From assembly GCA_940671915.1 (NCBI GenBank), contig CALNVZ010003433.1, positions 27,770,907 to 27,834,906 of the forward strand: a stretch of DNA of 64,000 nucleotides, given 5' to 3'. The notes under the pieces were generated by a model. It saw only the letters and a list, made by a program, of their open reading frames with translations. It had not been told where the DNA came from and ran no database searches. The first letter of the stretch is position 1; each line of letters opens with the position of its first letter. Source of the DNA: Paracentrotus lividus (lineage: Eukaryota > Echinodermata > Echinoidea > Camarodonta > Echinidae). Positions 28,801-37,800 of this stretch are shown in pieces. Both the position numbers and the translations under genes were made by a program.

Positions 28801-31800
28801 TACATAGCTACAAAATTATGTATTTTAGATAGAAAAAACAAAATAAAAGAACTATTTGTAAGCAGATTCGAAAAGCTGCAGAACAAAAAAGTTTTTTTTT
28901 AGGGAGGTTCAGGAAGTTTTGTGAGTGGACTCGGTCTGGATGCAGGCAGTTAAGAGGGCCTAAAACCACAACAGTAGGCCGACATGTAAAGCAAGAAGGA
29001 AGTTACAGTTTGAAGACATGTTAAGCATGTCAGTTAGAATACCATCTAAACTTACACAGTAGTAGCCGAAGAGCAGTCGATAGTCAGTTCATTCTCATCT
29101 ATGGTGCACCCTGTGTTTGATTTACCACTGTAGTCACCATTGGCTCGCCCATATCCTCCACTAATGGCTGATGTTGCAGACCATATGCCATTGAAGCGGC
29201 TACTTCCAGCTGTGGATTGATAGTGTAAAAAAAATATGAATTTATCAATATATCGTCGTCTGGCCGGCAGAAGGGCCTTAGCACGAAATTTCGTCAAATT
29301 TTCAGTTTTTACTTTTTTGACTAACTAGATAGAGTTTTTCACGAGCTTTCTGATGATATATTGGTCGACCCCCAAAATTAATTATTTTTTGAATAATAAT
29401 GAATTGTAAAAGGGCCTTAGCATCGATAATAGCAACTTTCTTCCAAGCAGAAGGGCCTTAGCAGCGTGTGCGCACGCGCAGTACGTCAGCTGTCCGCTGC
29501 GCATGTGCAGTCCGTCAGCTATCCATAATCCAATAGTTGACGCTGATCTGGGCCATTTTGAAAAGAATTCGTCAAAGAAAATGCCAGGATTTATGCCATT
29601 ATTTCGACGCCAGGTAAGCATGGAAATTCAAATACGCTTAAGATAAATACACTTTTCCAGAAGTCTAATATCATATGAATAAAATGCTGTGAAACGTTTT
29701 TAAATTTCATGAAAGCAGTGTTATGCGTGAAGTTTAATTTGTCTCAATATCAGTCCCGTGTGTTTAATTTGGTGTTGGAGGTGATATGAATTGTTTATTT
29801 TTGGTACTACAATTTACGATAAGATACCATATCAATAGAAGAGTCCTATTTGTTAAGAAGTTGTTCATTTGGGTAAATTTATGGTATTCAATACTATACC
29901 ACTTCATTACAACATTTCTACATGCTTAACATGTTAAAATGTGACTTGGACCTGGTCTTACTTTCCACCCGATCCTGGACCTGGACCATTCTAGAAATAT
30001 AATTCAGAACTACAATAGTACAGGCCCTCAATCGTTAGCCACTGCAGAACCTCCCTGTCTTGTTTTTGTCATGTTTACAAATGATTTGATTGAGTTTAGC
30101 CTACGAAATGGGAATTGCAATTAATTATTTCAAATTTAAGACTGGCCTAAGCCTGTTTTAGTTTACAAAAAAACTTGACAAAGTAACGTCTAAGAATCTT
30201 TATAGTTAGGCCTACCATATTTTTTTTTAAAGTTATGAACAGTTGAAGCGTAATTTTTCACTTTATGTTCCATTCAAGAGTAAAATAAATGTATATTAAT
30301 ATACTTGGTCCTGTAATAAAACTACTTTGAATTAGAAATGTTATCTTTGATCCACTGTCCAATTAAAATTATAATATTTTTATTTTCTTCTCTCTCTCAG
30401 TTTCAGGACCTGGTTATCAAGTCGGATGCTGTCCCCATGTAATGAACTATTTCATGGGAGAGAGAATGATTATGTGGTGACAGCCCTGACTCTTCTTGAA
30501 GGAAACATTTGAGGTTTAGATAGTGAATACATTGCTAATCGATTCCATTTTCATATTTAAGTGTAAGTGCTCAATAACTTCTACAATATTAACTCTGCCA
30601 TTATTATTACTTAGAAGTCTATTGCAGGCTTCTCAATTGAATTTATTAGTTGACTGATATTAATTTACACATAATTGATTATAGTCATAACATCTATTTT
30701 GACATTTTTACTGTTTATTTTGATATTTTTATTATCATTATTTATTCCTTATAGTTTTTAATGCTCAAATTTATTCACTCTACCATCAAATGATCTTACA
30801 CTTGTAACTATGTATCACTTGGTCATCTCCCAATACCAGTAATGAAATTAATAAATGAACTAATATTTATGAAATAGAAAAAGGAATTTCTTGCATTAAG
30901 TATATTCTTGAATATCTCTTGTATGTTTAGCATTATGTGTCTGCCTACATTCCTGATTCATCGACAAGGTGTTTTTACTACAAGCAAGGTCTTCTACAAA
31001 CAGTTCACCAAGAAGATGATCCCATAGGCCTACATGCTTCAAGATATTTTGGTAAGTTATTATATGCTGTCCCAGTATTATTATTTTCTTAAACTTATTT
31101 TAGCCTCTTGTTCTGACGGGGGGGGGGTGGGGGCGTTAGTTCCTCCAGAAATTTTCGTATCCACAAAGGCTGCATTTTTTACATCAAGTTAAAGATATAA
31201 ATTACAATTGAGCACTTGCTTATGAATATGTTTACATACATTCATTGGATTGTATGTGAATTGAGGCATGCTGGGCCAACTGAAGGACAATATATTTTTG
31301 TTTCTGTAAACTGTTCTGAGACTATAATTGCACTACACTTTTGTGGTTGGTGTCTTCTGGGTTGCGTGGTGCCCCAAAAAAAAAAAAAAAAGAAAGAAAA
31401 AAAGAGGAGATAGTAATAGTCAGTTACATCAAAAATACACGAATGAAACAACATAAAATCAGCTGTAGAAAAGGAAAATATTTTTTTGTTGCATAAATTA
31501 TAACAGTTTGGGGACTTTGAGATGAAAGAAAAAAGAAGAAGAAGAAGAAGGAAAAAAAAATGGTTTGGTAGTTTTTATTTGTGCAGTTACATTTGTGTAA
31601 AATGCCACACTTTATTGCAAGTTTCTAAGCTGAAACATTTTGTCATCATCCATTCCGGGCTATTCGCCCCCCCCCCCTTCCACCCAATTAGAACCATTTC
31701 TTTCAAAAAGTTCAGTCAAAATAGGAATAGCTGTGGGACTCGTAATAATTTCTAATTAAAAGTTATAAAATATTTGTTATCCTCAAAGTTTTAATCATGG

Positions 31801-34800
31801 CTGAACTCATTATACGTGGGTTGTGTAGGATACTATGAAAAAAAGTACAATTTAAATTCCCATTAGACCTTTTAAAAGGACAGTTTATGTTGTTTTACTT
31901 TTTGTCATTTTATCATTCTCATATTATTTTTTTTAAAATATATTTTGCTATTTTCATTTCATTTTCTGTTTGACAGATACCTTTTGATGGCACATCTGTA
32001 ACTGGCTCTAAACCTGAGTGTTTACCAAGCTTCTCTACCAAACCAACAGCAAACCGACTTTCTATAAATCTGCCGCTGACAGAAAACAATTATCAGATTC
32101 TCTAAACAAGAAAATAATACCCACACTAATCTTAAAATGTTTCAAGTAGGTTTTGGGTTAGGTTCAGGTTAATGCAAGGAATTCATTTCTTTTTTACACG
32201 GACTGTCTGCTTCTTCCAATGCGGTGTTCAATTATTTATGATTCCTGTGCACACCTAACATGCCTAAAGTATAATGTTGCACATCATGACATGATTTTCT
32301 ATTTGAATGTCCATCCTAACTTGTATTCTTGAGCACGAAGCAATAGGTCTATATGTACTGTATCATTCCTCTGACTATTATTTAACAAAAATAGACTTGG
32401 AACTCCTTCCAGTACAGTCTCCCATTATTCTTTTCATGACTAATTATATTGCAAATGTAATGTGATTTTTTTTAGTTTGAATCAAACTTCTTTCATTGCA
32501 CCTGTTATTTAGAGTAATAAAAATATGACGTGAACTATACAGTTTTGCAGCTAAACCTTTAACTTTTTATTATTATTATTATTTTTTTTTTTTTATTTTT
32601 TTTAGATATTGAAAAATATATCATAAGATACAAATAGTACAAATGATATTCGCGAGAAAACTAAATAAACTGTATTTTATACAGTATATTAATCATCATG
32701 ACTGATGCAAGCGGTAGGTTACAAAATCTTAAAATGATACGGTAACAGCTACAGGTATGCCTACATGTTATTATTAGGCCTGTACTGGATTTTAATTTAA
32801 TGTGAAAAATTCAAGATGAATACATGTATTGATGACTTATATCCATGAGTATCATGATGTTTAGGTAGACTTGACCTGCCTTTATCTATCATTAGAATTA
32901 TAAACTACACTGTAAAAAAATATCTGTATTTTTACAGCAAATCTGCTGTCAGCAGAGTCACCATAAAAAATGTAATTTAAAAAACAGTTTTGTTGTAAAT
33001 TTCTCCTGCAAATAATTACTGAGAAATACAAAATATACATCAGGAGTAACACATTTGTTCCGTTTTAACCAAATATGTACGCTATAGTACTCTAATGATT
33101 TTTCCCTTCTCTTTCATAAATTCTTAGGGGAGAAATTTACAACGAAACTGTTTTTTTAATTACATTTTTCATGGCGACTCTGCCGACAGCAGAGTTGCTG
33201 TAAAAAATACAAATATTTTTTTTACGGTGTAGAAACACTCTTTCAATGTTCAAATGTTTATTACAATTTCAATAATGCCCCTCCAAATTCAGATCCAACT
33301 TTCAATTAATCAAGATGAAATACTTTTAGCCAATTATCAAATGTAGACAAGCAGGTAGTCTAAAAGCAAAATTTTAACAGGCCTCTCTTTATTTCATTTA
33401 TATCATGTTATAGCGTAATCATAGTGTTGTTGACTGTCTGAAAGAAGGAAGCTTGTCCCTTTTTTCCATAGAGCAGATAATGACCAAACGCCGTCATTTG
33501 TATTACCAAACGGGTGGAAAAGAAAAAAAAAAGCCCCCTAAAAATTGATTTCTTTGTTAAAAGTGGAGTGTCAGTGAAAAAAAAAAGTAAAGAGCTATTT
33601 GCATATTTTCTTCTCCTGGTAGTTCCGAATTTTGTACTGTATTTCTTAATTGATTTTTTACGTTCTAACTTACAGCAATTAAATAATGATCTATGATTTT
33701 CAAAACAAAGGACGGAGAGCAAGACGACCCGACAAGGAAAGCATAAATGCATTCGATGCTTAAGGGCCAGTCTTGCCATAGAGAGATATATTACGCTCGT
33801 ATTGGCAAAACGTTGTTCATTTATGAATTTACTTCCATCGATCAGGAACGGCGTACATACAAGGAAAATGGGTGTACCGCTCAGTACGGGAGCATTTCTC
33901 TCTGTGTACAGTTGAGGTGCCTTGTGACCGCGGTGCAACGGTATGTTTAAGACAACAGCATGCGTATGAGTTGTTACGCGACGGCGGTTTGAGGTAGGAT
34001 GTCCATCTGATGTTGTCGATGAACTTTAGCTTATACTTGTTCGTCGGAAAATATAGGAAACTGATAAGGAGAACAACTCTACAAAATTGTCTATATAGAA
34101 TCGAAAAATGGGCAGATGAAAAACGTTTTCGTTTCTCAAAACTAAGACTGTTATGCGTACATTTCTGTAATAAGCGATTTTACACACCTTGATCCTGAAC
34201 TTAAAATAAATGGTTCTATCATAGCTCCGTATCTCAGCAAGCTAAATATCTGGAACTGATATTTGATAACAGACTTAATTTCAAAGAGCTCATATTGATT
34301 ATCTAAGGGAAGGTGCATTAAATCGTTAAACCTTTTAAGGTCGTCTCCAGAAGGTTGGGTCAGATGCGATGTTGTTTCTGGCATGAGCTTGCATGCCTGT
34401 CTAGTGGGTTATTTGCATCAGATCAAACTTGATTATGCAGTGCAGTCATAGTAGCTCCGCAAGAAAATCCCTATTCTGAAAATTAAAAACCAATAAGAAT
34501 CAAGGGCCTTCGAATCTGTCTTGGGGCTTTCCGTACTTCTCCATGGAAAGCCTTTATGTGGAGGCTAATGAAACCACCTTTTGCATTTACGATACGAGAA
34601 ACTTTCTCTAGCTATGGGATTAAATTAAAAAATACACATCAAACCAAACATATGATATTACCTTCTAGCGACCGCGACATGTTGGTTTTTATAACCTTAA
34701 ACCATCTTCAATAAATCTTTTGGGACTTCGTATTCAAGGAGCTCTAATACACATACTAAATAACACTAGTATTTCTCCTTTTCTAGTACCTAAATACCAC

Positions 34801-37800
34801 CTTGGATGATTTTGAGCCAGTATTGACTTTACATTAAAACTTTCAAAAAAGGGCTTCACTAGTGACCTTGTCTATTTAGATAAATTCGGTGAGATCAGGC
34901 ATAAATACAGAAACTTCCAGGCTATCTATCCGATGGGTCAAAGATGAGAATAAAGTTGGATCAGCCTGTATTAGCAACAATGTACAGGATCAGATTAGAT
35001 TACCGGACAGTGCGTCTATATAACTGCAGAATTGTTGGCCTTGAAAATGGCCTTACACATTGTTGAAAACACGAATAAAGAACACTTTGTAATTTTAACA
35101 GATTCCTTATCTATGTTAATGGCTTTGCAGTGCAGAAACCTTAAACACCCTTTGTTGTACAGTTCCTAGAATCTCTATATAAACTGATGTACTAGGCAAA
35201 AAGGTGGTTTTCGCATGGATACCGAGCCATACAGGTATCAAAGGAAATGAAAAAGCTGACAAGTTAGCTAAAGAAGCTCTCAAATTAGAGGTAACTAAAA
35301 TACAGATCCCATATACAGATCTAAAGTCGAAAATTAATATTTACATTAGAAGAAAATGGCAAACGTCATGGGATTTAAACCCTGTCAATAAACTATACCA
35401 ACACCAATCAGTAATCAAACCACATAATACAATCCCCTTAACTAAACGACCGTGATGATATTGTGTTGACGTGTTAGAATCGGTCATTCTCATTTGACGC
35501 ACAATTATTTGCTCGCAGCGGAGGAACTGCCCGTTGTGTATCGTGTGATTGTGTTTTATCAGTAAGCATATCCTTATTGAATGTGTTGAATTCAGCCACA
35601 TACGTACTAATTTTTATGACGTACCGGATTTAAAAACGTTATTTTGTGATGTTTCACACTCAAGAATTGTGGATTTCCTTAAAGAAATAAATCTTTTTCT
35701 CAGACTTTAAAAAAAATAACATTGAAGCTTATCAAAGCAGCTATGACAATTATTAAGACATTAAAAATTAACTATAGTCTTTCGGAGGAGACTTTAAGCC
35801 GTCGGTCCCGTGTGATGGAGAGCAACCCCACTTGCACGTTAAAGAACCTGCTTTCCTATTCGAAAAGAGTAGGGAATTTTTTCCCGGGAAAGTAGCCACC
35901 CAACTAACTCAGTATACACATGAAAGTAATATCTAGTTTGACACTTATATGACACATTGTGTTGGTAGTGTCGTTAAACCCTAATCAATCAATCAATCAA
36001 TCCATCGATCGATATGTCACAATTGCCATGATTATTCGGTCTCTAAAGAAGAATAATTTATATTGCATTAAGTGTTTCTTTCAAGTATTTATTATATATT
36101 GCTGGATAATCACATCCTCTGATTTCAGTGCAGATCCCCCTCGAAACAATACAAAAGATAATATTTTTCTCGGGGCCCCGTCGTCTTGCTCTAATCTTGT
36201 ATTGGGCTTTTATGGCAATTTTTATCCTTGTTAAATGTATAAACGAAAAAATGTAAACAGAACTTTGAAAAGATATGGAACGGTTTAATGATTTTCCAAT
36301 AATAATCCCCAGTTAGGAAAAAAAAAAAGTCCTCCCCTTTGGTTAAAAAATGATTGGGTCTGATCATCATCTGTTCTCATAGATAAAAAGTGACAAGTTT
36401 CAGCTTTCAGATAATTTAAACATGATCGATAACACCATAATTGTGAATGAAATAATAACAATGTTACATGAGCATATGCTAATTATAATGGCTTTATTTT
36501 GGGTTTATGAGGTGGCTATATTGACTATGGCCAATATAGTGTAGATTGAAAATTGACGGTGAAAATGATGCGCCCAGGGAGTGGATATGGGGGGGGGGGA
36601 GCGGGCCTGTCCCTACACCCAAAATATTGGATGGAGAGCCCCCTAAAAATATAGTGATCTTCACTTCTGTGTTATTTATAAGTATATATAAATATATATA
36701 TATATATTTACGCCAAATCCTGGATCCGCTAGTGATTTGTTGGAACTTATTTTATGACTCCATGAGGTGTCTCAATAGTGTATATGTGTAGGATATTCAA
36801 GAAAATGCTTAATTCGGGAGAGAGAGAGAGAGAAAGGAAAAACGAAGAAAAAGTTCTCATGGTGACATTGTATTGAGATTCTCATTAATTGGCAATAGTT
36901 TGTGACTATATTGAGCAATTTTTTGTGACAGTTTTTCACTGCATATTCACGTCTTCATTTGCATTAGGTTTTACTTTCATATGAAGATGTTGATCAGTTA
37001 ACTTATCATTTATTTACCAATGTTTATGGTGTAAATAAAACGAAATGAACACATAACGAAGATAAATCGAACGCCCCCTACGCCGGCAAAACGCGCCGGC
37101 TATATAACACGTACGCCTATGGACAAGGCCCTTTTCATACTGTGCGCGCTGCGTAGAAATTTCCCAGCAGAAGGGCCCTACGCGCTTACGGCCCTTTTAC
37201 CGGGAGACGGCGCGCGATGTTTTTGTCCCAGCAGAAAGGCCTTAGCATAAAACCGTTAATATCTTTAAAACTAATGTGGTTTAGAAATTGTAACTTTTTA
37301 TATTTAAAGTTCAATAAATATTCCAAACATTTGAAAAGTTTTAGATTCATGCAAAAAGTATTCGCGATTCGAGAGCCGTTCAAACCATTAAAACGTGAAT
37401 AACTCGAAAAGTGTTTTTACGCGCACAAGGCTGCTAAGGCCCTTCTGCCGGGCAGACGACGATATAGGCCCTAATCCTCTTCACAATAAGTTCCTTCTAA
37501 ATATGTATGATATACTATCTCTGCTTTTATCCATCCCTGATCAAACAAACCTCAAAAGAATAGAAAAAATACCCCGTAAGGAAATTCTTTCAAAACAAAT
37601 ACATGGATTGACTAAATACCTACTCTTAAGAAATTCTAGAAATCATCCTATGAAGTTTATTAACAGCCATTTCTCGTATTGCATCATGGTTATCCTGCAT
37701 ATCAATCAAGTTGTCAAACTTAAGAGCCCAGGAATATTAATCACAATTTCTTTTCCAATTTCACATGCCATATAGATGTTGTAGTAGACGTAGCAGGTAG

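Larger units (their letters stand above)
29250..37465. mobile_element. 8.2-kb segment bounded by 35-bp inverted repeats
   Basis: Left end TATATCGTCGTCTGGCCGGC + AGAAGGGCCTTAGCA; right end is the complement with one mismatch. The motif GCAGAAGGGCCTTAGCA recurs subterminally on both sides (29406, 29449; 37125-37240). This layout is that of a DNA transposon with subterminal repeats. No transposase was recognised; the interior includes a younger MITE and a LINE. It lies wholly within intron 1 of the LRR gene. Confidence 0.55.

Noticed and set aside
33408..33938. 176-codon minus-strand open frame
   Set aside because: No recognisable domain, biased runs (Lys, Phe) from homopolymers, and it lies in the transposon-filled intron; probably chance.
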